From Brevipalpus yothersi (lineage: Eukaryota > Arthropoda > Arachnida > Trombidiformes > Tenuipalpidae): 64,000 bases of DNA. The stretch is taken from positions 393,163-457,162 of the forward strand of contig QZCP01000556.1 of NCBI GenBank assembly GCA_003956705.1, in the 5' to 3' direction. The position numbers were made by a program, and so were the translations under genes. Below are positions 38,238 to 49,597 of the stretch, in pieces. The notes beneath the pieces are model-generated. The model ran no database searches. It was not told where the DNA came from and saw only the letters and a program-made list of their open reading frames with translations. How positions within the stretch are numbered: position 1 is the stretch's first letter; every line of letters starts with the position of its first letter.

Positions 38238-39976
38238 TTAAGAGACCATGTTCCAATAATAATTGAAATTACCAGGAAGTGCTCGTCCTCTCTCATCACC
38301 AGAATAACGGGTATCCATTCCGTATCCTGAGGAGAAAGATGCTGTTGGCTTGTCCAGCCCACCACGACCACCACGTCGATTTCCACGGCCTCCAATATCA
38401 TTGACCGAAGTCCAATCGTCTCTTCCACCGCCTCGTCCATCTCGTGTTTGAGAATTGTCGTGCGGGAATCGAGAGGATGATCCACGATAGTATGCTGGAC
38501 CATTTCCATCATCACTGATTCCAGGACCACTCCTACGATAATCACGGTCATGCATGAGTCCTCTCATGGGTGCTCGGCGAACATCACCGCCATAACGCCG
38601 ATATCCTTCGGTGGCCCTCGTATCGTATGAGCCCGTACGGCCAGTGGGTGGATCGAATTTTTGGAGTCTTCATTTCCATGATATATAATTTCAATGCAAG
38701 CATCGAGAAAAATTTAGGGATGAGTGATATGATGAGATCAGACATCAATTTGAAAATAGTTTGGTTGAGGATTGAGTGAAAATATTGGTGTGGAGGATGT
38801 ATGAGAAACCGTAAGAAATCCTTTGAAACGAGCGAGTGTGCAATGCAATATGGCTCCAAGAATAGTATTACAATAGCAAATAACTAACCGTAGTCCAAGA
38901 TCCAGGTCATGTGATCTTCCAGAGGTATTTAGGGTTGAATTTCCAATTCGCTGTGATATCAATTTACGTGAGTCCATCATAGAATTCGAGTCGGATAGAT
39001 CCTTGGAGTCGAACATTCGCTTTTTGTCAACTATTGAGGAACGTAATTTAGGGGTATCATAGCTTCCCTTATGAGATACTTTGAATCTATCCCTGTGAGA
39101 ATCATCACGATCACGACTCTTTTTATCTCTCTCATTACGAGCTTTTTCTCTTTGTAACCTCAAAAGGTCATTTCGTTCTCTTTCAAGCCTTTCCCTTTCC
39201 AGACGTAGTTTTTCTTTGGCTTTTTCAAGCCTTTCCACACCTTCTCTAGCTTTTCGCTCGATATCTCTTCGTAGCATTTCCATTCTTCTTCTCTCAGATT
39301 CTTGTATCTCTCGAACCCTCTCCTTTTTTCTGATGAATCTCTCAGTTTCTATCCTCCGAAGTAGCATCGGATTGGGACGAGGACCCAGAGCACCTCTAGC
39401 CACGAAGCCTGGTCTTCTCATACCAAAAAATTTGGGTCTAAATGGCTTATTAAAAGGGGAATTTCTACGAATTTTTTGTAGTTTCTTGGGTGGGCTAGAC
39501 GAGCGATTACGCTCAGTGGATTTTTTTCTCTTAGGTGAACCATCATCACTTTGTTTGGATGATTTTTTATCATCATTCTTCCGATCGATTTTGTCCCCAC
39601 TTTTATCATCTTTATCTTTTTTGTCAGATTTAGACTCACTTTTAGATTCTGATTTTGATTCATTCTTTTTGTCCTTATCGGTGTTTATTTTATCCTTACT
39701 GGACGATGATGATGATTCCTTATCTCTAGTCTTGTTTGAGGTAGAATTTGTTTCCTTCTTTTTATCTTTCTTGTCATTCCTTGATTCCCCTTTGGAATCA
39801 CTTTTGGAATCATTCTTCTTATCTTTATCACTACTAGCTTTTGTATCCTTACTGGAAGCTGTCGATTCTTTACCTCTAGTTTTCGATGATGATGAGCTTG
39901 TATCTTTTCTCTTCTCATCATCGGTTGATGATTTTTTCCTCTTACCCTCATCCTTATCTTCCTTCGAGTCACTCAT
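38238..39976 (-). CDS. SAFB-like Ser/Lys-rich and RGG protein lacking SAP and RRM domains
   Basis: Two-exon model: 38889-39976 and 38238-38667 (weak acceptor, phases agree), 505 residues. Residues 1 to about 165 are almost only Lys, Ser, Asp and Glu (KKSSTDDEKRKD and repeated KDKKNDSKSESK units). A basic patch follows (KLQKIRRNSPFNKPFRPKFF). Residues about 210-300 form a long charged helix (ERFIRKKERVREIQESERRR, RLERERNDLLRLQREKARNE). The second exon holds FDPPTGRTGSYDTR, then Gly/Arg-rich sequence (RDGRGGGRDDW, GRGNRRGGRGGLD). The order Lys/Ser linker, Glu/Arg helix, GR tail is that of the C-terminal half of scaffold attachment factor B. SAFB's SAP and RRM domains are not encoded nearby. It could be a distinct nuclear RNA-binding protein, or upstream exons were missed. 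Confidence 0.65.
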
Positions 39977-40049
39977 GATGATGATGGCGATGGCGATGAC
40001 CGTTGATTGTAAGGCCTCTACACACACACACAATGGTTGAATATCAATC

Positions 40050-40429
40050 GATTACACGAAAGAGGAATGAGTGTGAAAATGGCAAACAAAATTGTGATCC
40101 AATATTGACAATTAAAATTGATCAAAAAAATGGCGAGACCAGAAGTGAATGTAAATAATCGCGATGGCTAAAATGCCACAGTCACAAGTACACCTGAAAT
40201 TTAGACTCTGTAAAAATCAATTCATGACATATACTGGATACTAGAAGGAAATATCGATATGAAAACAAGATATTTTTTTCTCTGTTGTCGTCAAAGAGCG
40301 GGATTTCATGGACGATTTGAATGTGCTCAAGATGCGATTTTTTTACTCACACTACAGTAGTGACCTGATTTAGCCGGTGAATTGTCAAGATTTTCGTCTC
40401 TATTAAGGGTCCCATGACCAAAGCATCAA
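40050..40429. other. No gene recognised upstream of the SAFB-like gene
   Basis: No protein-like frame on either strand. Missing SAP and RRM exons of the SAFB-like gene were looked for here and not found. Confidence 0.5.
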
Positions 40430-40766
40430 CATGACATAAAAGTTGGTGAGAAAGTAATTTTTAGCAGCCTCGCCATATGATAATATGAATTGATGATGAT
40501 TATTAATGTGGTGATGGCTGTGATGGGATGACTTGGAGGATGATACATTGTCGGACGTTTTCACTGGATGAAATGAGTGATGTGAACGCGCTGAGTAGTA
40601 AGGCATTATGAGAATTTTGCTGCATAGGGATGCTGCTGGCGAAGCGAATGAATTTTTCTTGATCGACGACGAAATGATCAATTTTTTTCTTGTTAGAAAA
40701 AAAAATTGGACACCAGATACAAGTGAACACACCAAGGACACTTGAATATGGCTTGATATTTGAGAA
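40430..40766 (-). pseudogene. Nemo-like kinase N-terminal fragment, copy 1
   Basis: About 290 bases closely similar to 45414-45690. Both encode KTSDNVSSSKSSHHSHHH followed by Asn/His repeats and HHQFILS. This copy shows a frameshift relative to copy 2 between FAS and YSAR. After the shared block it reads SYGEAAKNYFLTNF and does not reach the kinase glycine loop that copy 2 has. It is recognised as NLK only through copy 2. No kinase-domain exon is near it. Confidence 0.55.
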
Positions 40767-41172
40767 TTTCCTAGAGGAAATTGAAAAAATCCGTTTAGGA
40801 ATGAGTGAACGAGCTTCACTGTATCACGAATGGTCACTGACCATTGGTCAGAACTGACTCGATGGTGAGCCAAGAGAGTCGGAGGCTCCTACTCGGAACG
40901 CCAGATAAAGCCACTGAGGCTGCATTGTGGGCGATTCTTCCCTCTGTGACGCTCAAAGAGTAATGTCCTTACTATAATTCACAGTATATGTGCTCTACGT
41001 ACTCTTTGGTCACGCTTCCAAACAAACCTCCATCTTATTTTGTTAAGTTAATAATTTCATCAAAATAAGATAATCTTCATTTGATTATAAGTTACTCTCA
41101 ATTTATTTCCATTCCTATCTCTTTGTGGGACCATTGCCTTGTGTATTAATCGGTGAAGACAAGAACGTGAAA

Positions 41173-41574
41173 ATGTCCAAGTTCTGCTTTGCTGAGGTCA
41201 ACGAGAAATGGCGAATGAAAAAAGATGACTTGAATCCTGATGAATTGCCTGAGATCGAGAAACTTCTAATTGACAGCGGCTACCGAATGTACGATCTGAA
41301 TAAGCGTGCCTTGACGGATGATAGAGTAGATCTTAATGTCAAGGCAATGATCCCGAAGAGCCTAATCAATATCTTGCCGTATTTCATCATCTTCTTCGAA
41401 AGTCAAATTTGGTGTATTTCAAAAGAGGCTTTTGCAGATACTGAGCAAGAAGGTGAAGTCGTCATCACTCAGTGCAGATACTGCAAGAAGTACATCGAGG
41501 AAGGCACTGATCCAGCAACACATGTTCGAATGAATCAATGCAAACTGCTATATATTGGTCTTGAGGAATATTGA
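41173..41574 (+). CDS. Hypothetical protein with a possible C2HC zinc-binding motif
   Basis: Open frame of 133 codons from the ATG at 41173. Composition looks coding (KDDLNPDELPEIEKLLIDSG, RMYDLNKRALTDDR), with a hydrophobic patch SLINILPYFIIFF at about residues 60-75. A Cys-X2-Cys-X12-His-X5-Cys pattern, CRYCKKYIEE to HVRMNQC, at about residues 100-126 could bind zinc. Codon choice is richer in C/G-ending codons than in neighbouring genes, which may hint at a foreign or viral or transposon origin. No family was recognised. A further short frame (41555-41737) overlaps its end and could be a second exon. It may be a fragment. Confidence 0.45.
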   Translation: MSKFCFAEVNEKWRMKKDDLNPDELPEIEKLLIDSGYRMYDLNKRALTDDRVDLNVKAMIPKSLINILPYFIIFFESQIWCISKEAFADTEQEGEVVITQCRYCKKYIEEGTDPATHVRMNQCKLLYIGLEEY

Positions 41575-42022
41575 GAATCGCCAACTGAAAGGCTATGATG
41601 TACTCGATATATGCAAAGAACCTTCGCTGGACTGTTATAACCAAGATACATTGAATCTAAAATCTAAAATTGCCTTATTAGCTTTATCCATAGATATCCC
41701 CTCTTTCACAAACATAAATAAGTATCAACTTGACTAATAACTGAACATGAAAGGATCTTGATAATAATATTTCTCTGCTGGATTAGTGTTACCATCACCA
41801 ACTTCGTAAGCTGGAGCGTCGTCATAAAGTTCTGGATTTAGAGGACGTTCTGCAAGCGACACCATTGAACTTGTCCAAGATAACCAAAGACAAAACATGG
41901 TATAAAAGCCACTCGAGCATATTTGAAAAGTAATCCAAGTGATCCCTCTACGAAGAACAGTTTCAAGCTCAAGATCCTAACTTCAAACAATGCTAATATT
42001 CATGCACTGTGGCTCGTGAATT

Positions 42023-43154
42023 TCAGATTCGAACGTGGAATGTGCTGAAAAAAAGAAACAATATTCATTTTCATTCATTCAATTGTTTTCAACAGACATT
42101 TACCTTAAAAAATCTGGAGCTCTTGCTATAACATGTTGAAACTCAGCGAAAGATATTCGATCATCACGGTCATTGTCTGTTTCTTCGAGTACTTTCTCTC
42201 GAACAACTGCAATCTCTTCCGGTGAAAGTTCACTCTTCGTCAAGGCAATACAGGTCTGCTCGATATCTTTACCAGTAATGAAGCGATCCTCATCGTAATC
42301 TTTAATGAGAAGAAAATAATCAACATCTGAAGATTCATTCAGAACTGATCGGGAAATTACCGTATATTTTGAAGGCATAATAAACTTTGACATCTCGAGG
42401 AGCACTTTCACTGAAAACCGAGAGCATATCCAGAAAATCGTCAAAAGTCATGTTACCAGAGTTATCGTGGGAAAAAACTTTACAAATCCGTGCTCTAAAA
42501 GGATTTTCCTGTGAAAACAAGAGCAAATCTATCAAATCTATCAAACTTAATTCTTCAACACCCTAAAAATTGATATGAACAGGTGAGAGCAGACTCGAAT
42601 ATTCTGTTAATGTACCAATGTTGAAATATTGTTTCGAAATCAGAAAGTTTGCTATTACATCTCACAGTACCTTTAATTCAGGCATCTTTTCAAATCGATC
42701 CATAGGTAAAGCAAATGTATGAGCCTCATCACCTGTCATCGTTTGAGGAACCAGCTTGGGATCTAATTCACGATATCGCTTGAAAATACTGAGAATAGAA
42801 TCAATTTATCAGAACTACGATGCAAAAATTATGGACAATGGCAACTTACTTTAGGATCTCCTTACGAGTGAAAAATGTACAGTCCTGAAAAAATTTTCAC
42901 AAAAAATCAGTGATGATAATGTATACTTGAGGCATTTTTTCTCAAAAATCAGTCTTGAAGACAGAATTAGTGCAGGTGAAGGCATCATTGATCAATTATT
43001 CATTCACACAGGAAGAATATCGGTAACACCCAATATGGACGGTTGCCTGGCTATAGATCCTATTCAGTATGAGAAAATCTCTAATTTCTCCAATTTTACT
43101 AACCTGATAATCATCCAATTGCTCATCGGTAAATGTTATCACTTTGTTTCCCAT
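42023..43154 (-). CDS. CIB2: Calcium and integrin-binding family member 2
   Basis: Six exons: 43104-43154, 42850-42884 (35 nt), 42671-42788, 42361-42508, 42104-42299 and 42023-42044; all phases agree, 189 residues (human CIB2 is 187). The start MGNKVITFTDEQLDDYQDCT is the CIB2 start, with Gly2 available for myristoylation. EF-hand signals run through SHDNSGNMTFDDFLDM, DYDEDRFITGKD and DNDRDDRISFAEF; the last two loops have the acidic positions needed for calcium or magnesium. The end APDFLSTFHVRI is the conserved CIB C-terminus. CIB2 binds integrin tails and is a subunit of the mechanotransduction complex with TMC channels in hair cells, and serves phototransduction in flies. Tiny internal and terminal exons are characteristic. 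Confidence 0.96.
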
Positions 43155-43159
43155 ATTTT

Positions 43160-43708
43160 ACACAAAATTAACTCTGGTAACTGTATCACGGATTAAATCA
43201 ATCGACGGACTAAAGAACCTCAGAGCTTTTGTCGATTGAACTCACATTTCGAACATGCTCTGAATAACTCATGTATCTCGATGGACATATTTGAATTTAC
43301 CTGTTCTGAGGCATTTATAATGTACAATCTAATTAATGTCCCTAGGAAATTTAAATAATTTTCAAATTATAGCGAAGGGGAATACTCACATATTTGCTTC
43401 AGAATTGATGAGGATCAAACTTTGAATTGATTATGGTGAAAATATGATACTGAGGTGTCAGTACCACTAAATACTTTTACTCAATATGACTGACTGGAAA
43501 ATAATATACAAAATCGATAGAATTGAGAAAGATAAATCTAATGGGAAATTCTAATTCTAATTCTAAAAGATATGAGTATTCAATAAAATGTATAAAAATT
43601 AAGTTCTTCTGGGAATATATTATCAACTTCATCTTCTTTTAAATATATTTACCTTGAAGTAATTCGGTTCATTTTTAGAAAAGGATAAATCTTTAAAATC
43701 ACCTGCTT
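43160..43708. other. Intergenic, no gene recognised
   Basis: AT-rich, no protein-like frame. CIB2 promoter side and 3' flank of the DNase II pseudogene. Confidence 0.5.
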
Positions 43709-44822
43709 TCAACCGAATATTTCGGTCATTTTTTGATAAGCTCTACGAGATAGTTTCTTTTGTTGACGCCTTGGACAAGGTTCAATTTCTTTAACTGATT
43801 GATTCATTATATTCCAGATACGATTGTCTCGGAAACATACTGCACCCCCTCCTCTCTTGAATTGAGAGCGCATTCGATTCAGATCCCCAACACATACAAA
43901 TGGTTTTTTAGATTCAGCTCCGATTGCCCACTTTGCATGATCCTCAGTGTACGACCAGGTTCCTTTAGCACCTTAAATTCCTTGACCAGATGGATTGATG
44001 GCAATTTCTTTTATATTCTGAACGGAATATGTTGTGTTACACGCTGATGGCAATGGTGTGCCCGCACCTTTACGCCAACATGTTAGTGCTCAATGCTGGA
44101 GCTAGAACTTCTGAATAAATTTCCAGAGAGTTTGATGGACTTTTACCAAAAGTTATGAAACTTTGTCCACCGATTGTCTTCAAAGTTCGCTGACTGACAC
44201 CTGTTTTGACCCATTTTTTATTAATCAGACTATCGAGTTGAGGATAACTTTGTTGTATTCTTGGATTAATTGAGAATCCATAAATATGCCGAATATAGAG
44301 AAGATTGGTTGTGATGTCTTCCAAAGATTTTGTCTTAAATGAAATACACAGCAAACTTTGTCCATTTGGAATACCGGTACTTGAATATTCATACTTGGAC
44401 CCAGAGTCAGGATCAACTAAAAACCCAGGCACTGAATGAGTCAACCATAAGCCAGAATCTTGATCAAACAATAAAGCTCCTTTGGAATGTCCTTTACCAG
44501 ATCCTGGTTCACTTTTGGGTGGTTGATCAGAGTAGAGGATGAAGTTGAAATTCGATGAATGAGGACCATATAATGTTGATAGAGATTGAGCAAAAATACT
44601 TTTTTCATCAGTTATTGGATACTTTCCAGTAACCCAATCGCTGAAAGTTAATTCACTTGATGAGTAAACATATTTCAATCCATTGCACAGATCTTTACTT
44701 CGTTAATCTTTGGGAAGTTTATATGCAATAAACCAGTCAACACTCTTTCCATTCTCATCTCTACACTGGAGAGTGTGAGATGATGATGGCAAAATAGCAA
44801 TCAGAAGGGCACTAAAACCCAT
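43709..44822 (-). pseudogene. Deoxyribonuclease II, broken copy
   Basis: Minus-strand intronless remnant of an acid (lysosomal) DNase II. From the ATG at 44822 it reads a hydrophobic leader, then GKSVDWFIAYKLPK (DNase II: PVDWFVVYKLP) and stops at a TAA at 44703-44705. The frame continues as FNFILYSDQPPK, GHSKGALLFDQDSGLWLTHS and NGQSLLCISFKTKS. It breaks again near 44070 by frameshift plus stop. The next frame has a TAA at 43973-43975, then YTEDHAKWAIGA, FVCVGDLNRM and GGGAVCFRDN before a final stop. Both HxK catalytic motifs (GHSKG and EDHAKW) survive, so decay seems recent. No introns were seen in the aligned part, which suggests either an intron-poor gene or a retrocopy. Confidence 0.85.
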
Positions 44823-44829
44823 TGTTATC

Positions 44830-45300
44830 AAGGCACGATTGGTGTTAACTGGAGGTAAAAATTTCAATTGATGCAGTTTGGTGAGATTTTAGAAAAAGAT
44901 CTCATTGAACGGATTTTGAGGTGATTCGATTTTGTATTTGTTTCGTTATTGTATTCATGTGCATTCGATAAGTTGTTCCCAGGTTTACTTAGATTGGATT
45001 TCCTGTCTTGTGACCATTAGTTGTCACTGTATCTGTTATCGAAATGAAGAAAAAAATGTTAATCATTATCTTATCAGATGGACCATTTGGAACAAAGGAA
45101 GGAAAGGTAGTTGTGATCGAGGTTGAGTAAAAAATTGACCAAAATGTTAACTTTTAACCCAGGAAAAACGAGACAAGGTTAATTTAAAGATCGTCTCTCC
45201 AACATAAATACCAAGAACAAAATCAAAAGAAAGAAGAGAGAAGAGGATTTATCGCGAACACATACAGGCATATTCGCAATGAGTGTATTTAGGTACTCAC
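44830..45300. other. Intergenic, no gene recognised
   Basis: No protein-like frame. NLK kinase-domain exons expected downstream of the fragment ending at 45301 were looked for here and not found. Confidence 0.5.
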
Positions 45301-45690
45301 CAGACCACACCGAAAGCTGCATAGCCGATCGGCCGATCGGCGACCATTGATGGAACATTCTGTACATTTGATCCAGTGAAGCTTGATGCCCGAGACAATT
45401 TAGCACCATTACCTTATGATAATATGAATTGATGATGATTATTATTGTGGTGATGGCTGTGATGGGATGACTTGGAGGATGATACATTGTCGGACGTTTT
45501 CACTGGATGAAATGAGTGATTTAAACGCGCTGAGTAGAAGGCATTATGAGAATTTTGCTGCATAGGGATGCTGCTGGCGAATGAATTTTTCTTGATTGAC
45601 GACGAAATTATGAATTTTTCTCTTTTTAGCGAAAAATTGGACACCACATATTAGTTAACACACCGAGGACACTTGAATGTAGCTTGAAAT
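45301..45690 (-). pseudogene. Nemo-like kinase first-exon fragment, copy 2
   Basis: Minus-strand sequence encodes a Ser/His/Asn-rich N-terminus (SSSKSSHHSHHHNNNHHQFI), an in-frame TAA, then GNGAKLSRASSFTGSN and VADRPIGYAAFGVVWSG up to a good donor (G|GTGAGT at 45300). DRPIGYGAFGVVW is the nucleotide-loop start of Nemo-like kinase, which also has a His-rich N-terminus. Here the loop has Gly changed to Ala (GYAAFG). The remaining kinase exons are absent downstream, where a DNase II pseudogene lies instead. Nonsense codon, loop change and missing exons argue for a dead fragment, though the donor site is intact. The 45414-45690 part is repeated at about 40475-40766. Confidence 0.7.
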
Positions 45691-45699
45691 TATTAACGA

Positions 45700-47509
45700 T
45701 CCATACAGTATGACACTGACACATCGATGGAATGGTGGACTGAACGACGGATTGAAAGTACAATAACATACACAGCAGTCACTCGAAGGACCACAAAAAA
45801 GGTATGTGTGTGTTGTGTGTGGGTGTGAATAAATATGGAACACTGGATCCCGAAGATGTGTGAAAAAAGATATAAAAACGCTTGAAAGTTACAATTACCT
45901 TTGATCAATAGCTCACACAATTTATGATGATGATCTTGCGATTATTCGAATGTTGGACAAGAGAACGAGTCACTTTCGCTCGCTTCCCCCTTATTAATCT
46001 TTCAACCCTTGGCTGAACAACCCTTTTTTTCGGGATATCAATCGCTCACTATACTTCACTGTTGGTCAAAAATTTTTCTCTGGACAATAACTCGTTATTA
46101 TTATTGACCTGATGAAGATGAAGAAGCGAAAAATCGACAGTAATAGCAGAAAATATACAAAAAAACGAACCGAATCTATTCCTCTCTCCCTATCACAATG
46201 ATGACTCTTGACTCGACAAGAGAGAAAATTAGGCTCTCAGGCCAAACAGCGCTCTTCATCAATACATCATCTGCTCTCTCTTGCCTGTGGTCACCGGCAC
46301 GAGGTCACAGAGGTCAAAGTATAGAGATAGAGATCATGAGAAAGGTAGGGTTCAAAAAGCCAGGCCGAAAGTCTCTGGACCAGAAAAGTAAGAGAGAGAG
46401 AGAAAGAATGATGTGAGTCCATTTTTCGACAGTAATGTGAGAACTTTTCTCAGCATCTCTCTCTGTCTCTACCTCGAATTTTGGTTAGAAGACAACACCT
46501 GTGAAGCAGAGAGGTTAAAGTTCAAGATGTAATGATTTATAGAGATAGAGGAATGATCTATCGTCGGGAGAGTAGAAAAATTTTATCGTCCGGACAGTGA
46601 TTATGTATGTTTATGTGAATATTTTATTGATGAGATTACATTTCGTTTTGTCTGGTTTATTATTTAGCTTGTTAGATCGAAGAAGAGAATAGTTCATTAG
46701 CAATTCTACATTTTCTTGGAAGAAATTAGTCAATTCAGAGAGTATTTCGAGAAGTGAGAATGACATATCTACATTTCTGTATTTGGCTCGAAACCATCCG
46801 AATAATGGAATAGTTTTTTCGCGAGGATTTGCCAGAAGCTTTTTAGTTATATGAAATTATCCAAAATGAATGGAGGAATTGAAATGATTTTGAGATCAAT
46901 AACAACTGAATATGTCCTCAAATTCACATATTCGAATTTAAATTGCAAAATCTCGAACAAATTCAGATCAGATGATTAGTTTTCTTTGAATGAATCAATC
47001 ACTCATTCGACTTGGATGATCTATGTTTCTTGCATATTTTTGCGCAAGGCTAGATAAGACTCGAATTTTCTCTTGATACTCCACTGCTTTAACTATTTTT
47101 CATCCGATACTGGTAGAATTCGAATAAGAGAACCTGGAAGATCTCTCGCCGGCTGAACTTATTATCAGCCATCTGACATACTTCCTACGTTTTTCAATGA
47201 TATTAATCGAAAAATGATGAAGGAAGTCAATAATTGTTGTTTAAATCTTAATCTAAATCTCCGATACCCTCACAATGAGTTTGATGAAATTTCATCTCAT
47301 TCAGATATGATGGAAATGATCACCACTAATTTTTGTGCCTGATTTTATCCGAACAAAATCGAAAGCAGCATGAGAGGTTATCTGGAAGTTCCGAAGCTTT
47401 TTTTCCTATTTCAAATGATTTCTCCATGAATAATACTTTGTTCACAGTCCTCTAGATGTACCATTTGATTATTCTTTTCACGATTCTCGAAAAGGAAATT
47501 TTTCAGTCG
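45700..47509. other. Gene-poor AT-rich stretch
   Basis: No supported gene. Short frames at 46198-46416 (+) and elsewhere lack domain features or are partly GA-repeat translations. Confidence 0.5.
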
Positions 47510-47890
47510 TCATGAATCGGACATCCCAAGGAATTTCTTCAATTTGGTATCCATTTCCATACCTCCGAATGTGCAAATCGAACGATATTTATAGCAGAAG
47601 CTTTTCTGTGAGATATGCTTTCCCATGCTGATAGAGGCTGCAATATAGTCACCCCACAAAAGATTTTGATCGATGAACTTTGACAGTATCGAATTTTTTT
47701 CAAATATTTTTGAATATTTTGAAATCAAAGCGAGATACAGAAAGTAATGAACTCCTTTAGTGATACAGTGATAGATTGCAGCGATATTTGGCTTGAGACC
47801 AAAAGTAGTCTCGAATTTTTTCTGATTATTCTTCAACGTAAGCTGAAAGTTTTCATTGAGCCAGAATATGATAGTTTCAGCTTGGTCCAA
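47510..47890 (-). pseudogene. Possible relic of a Tc1/IS630-type transposase
   Basis: A 126-codon frame whose start, WLNENFQLTLKNNQKKFETT then FGLKPNIAAIYHCI, resembles the helix-turn-helix segment of Tc1/IS630 transposases (pattern Asn-Pro-x-x-Thr-Leu ... Phe-Gly-x-x-x-Ser-x-x-Thr-Ile). Farther on, FIDQNLLWGDY could be a decayed DDE 'FIDET/FIDEN' strand. No terminal inverted repeats were found, and the frame is short for a transposase (about 340 residues). The call rests on pattern resemblance only. Confidence 0.3.
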
Positions 47891-47894
47891 AGTG

Positions 47895-49590
47895 ATGATC
47901 TTAGGGCGATGTCCAGTTGATTTCGTCGACCTCTATTATCCCTCTCGTAGATACTGATCATGAACTGAAAGTATTTTTGTTCATGTTCAAGGTTTTGGCC
48001 ATATCACTGGAGCCTATATAACGGTTATACATGCTAATAACAGGTGATCTGATATCTGATATCACTAGAATGAGAAGCTCGCATGTATTGAGCATTTCGA
48101 GATATTTTGTCAGGTGAAAAAACGAAAATAAACTCTGACTATACTGATCTACTAAAGACTGATAAGTTGTGCAAAACTCTTCCTTTTGACCAGGGGTTTT
48201 ATGACCTTCTCTTTTTTGGTCAACATCCGGCCCAAAAGTTTGAAAAAGCCCGAAAAGAAGTGAAAAATACTGTATGATCGTTTCAACTCAATTAAGTGAA
48301 GAAAAAAATCCTGATCTGTAGAGTAGGAAAAGGTGGTTTAAAATTCAAAGGTCGGCTAGATCAGATGATAACAATTTTACTCGAACGATACAGATAAAAA
48401 TTTGAATTTCAAAACTTTTTTTATCTCCTAGAGTAGAAAAAAGTTTCACACCATACAAAATTACTTATATATTATATATAAAAAATTTTTTGGGCAGGAA
48501 TAAAGTTGAAATTTGGTCTTCGTTACATGAATAGGAAAAGAAATTTAAAGAGGCCAAGGTACCCATCTCTAACAAGCTCCCTAGAAGTGTCAATTATGAT
48601 CTATACTAAGGAGAGAGAGAAAGAGAAAGAGAAAGAGAGGATAAAACTCAAAGCTCTTCGAAAATGATACCCATCAATCACATAAAGCATAACTAGCTGA
48701 AGTTTTCTGGGACAACAACACCTTGAGAGCCTCAATCTGATTTGATAATCAGAGCTTTTTTCTTTTTTATTCCCTTTGCCTCTCTCTTCTTCCCTCTTTC
48801 TCTCAATTCATTGGAAAAATAATTTTCTCCTCCAACACTCATTGGAAGCTCAAATAAATCTTCACAGAGAATACATGAGAGCGGAGGTAAGGTCTAGTAT
48901 GATACACAGATTTGTGGAAGAAGAAGAAGAAGCAGAAGAAGAGATCATCATCGTGAACATTGATGAACAAGAGCAATCTGATTGGTACCGTTACACTCTC
49001 AAAGTGACTTCCAAGAAAGAGAGAGAATCAGAGAGAGACCAGAGAGTTTGATATACATGTATATCATCTTTGCTCAATTTGAACACATGACTAGGGGCAA
49101 GGAACGATAGTTTATCACAGTTAAACCTTCTTGTCAAGGATCCTTGAAAATAAATAATTAATTCGCTAGGCAAACTCCTCTTAATCCAAGGGTCAACGTC
49201 AGAGATCAATGTTAGCTTTTTCATAATTGTCCAGTAGTATAGTTGAATCTCCCCCCTAAGTAAGGAAACAAAGCACATATGATAGGATTTTGAGTTCCAA
49301 GTAAACTTTTCAAATATAGAGATATAATTGATTATAGCAAACAATTAACATGCATGCAATCACAGAAGGCAATCAGCAAGCAATATTGGGCACATTAAGA
49401 GAAAGGAAAATAGAGAAAGAGAAAAACAAAATATTCGCTTCTCGTACTAACATACGTAAGACGTTAGAGCAAGAGAAAAAAAACATGCTTTTTATTGATA
49501 GACAGAGTGATTTGAAATAAAAGTTGGCAAAGTTTCTCGGAAACGGATGAGTCAAAGATAAAGAGCTCAAAAGTCCATAATTAAAAGCTG
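47895..49590. other. No gene recognised; GA-rich patches
   Basis: AT-rich. Contains a GA-rich run at about 48610-48640. A plus-strand frame at 48776-49051 has only low-complexity Glu/Ser content. Likely 3' flank of the SWEET gene. Confidence 0.5.
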
Positions 49591-49597
49591 TATCAAA

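Noticed and set aside
39216..40040. 274-codon plus-strand frame rich in Leu, Ser and Asp
   Set aside because: Antisense shadow of the Lys/Ser/Arg-rich SAFB-like exon; such biased codons leave the opposite strand open.
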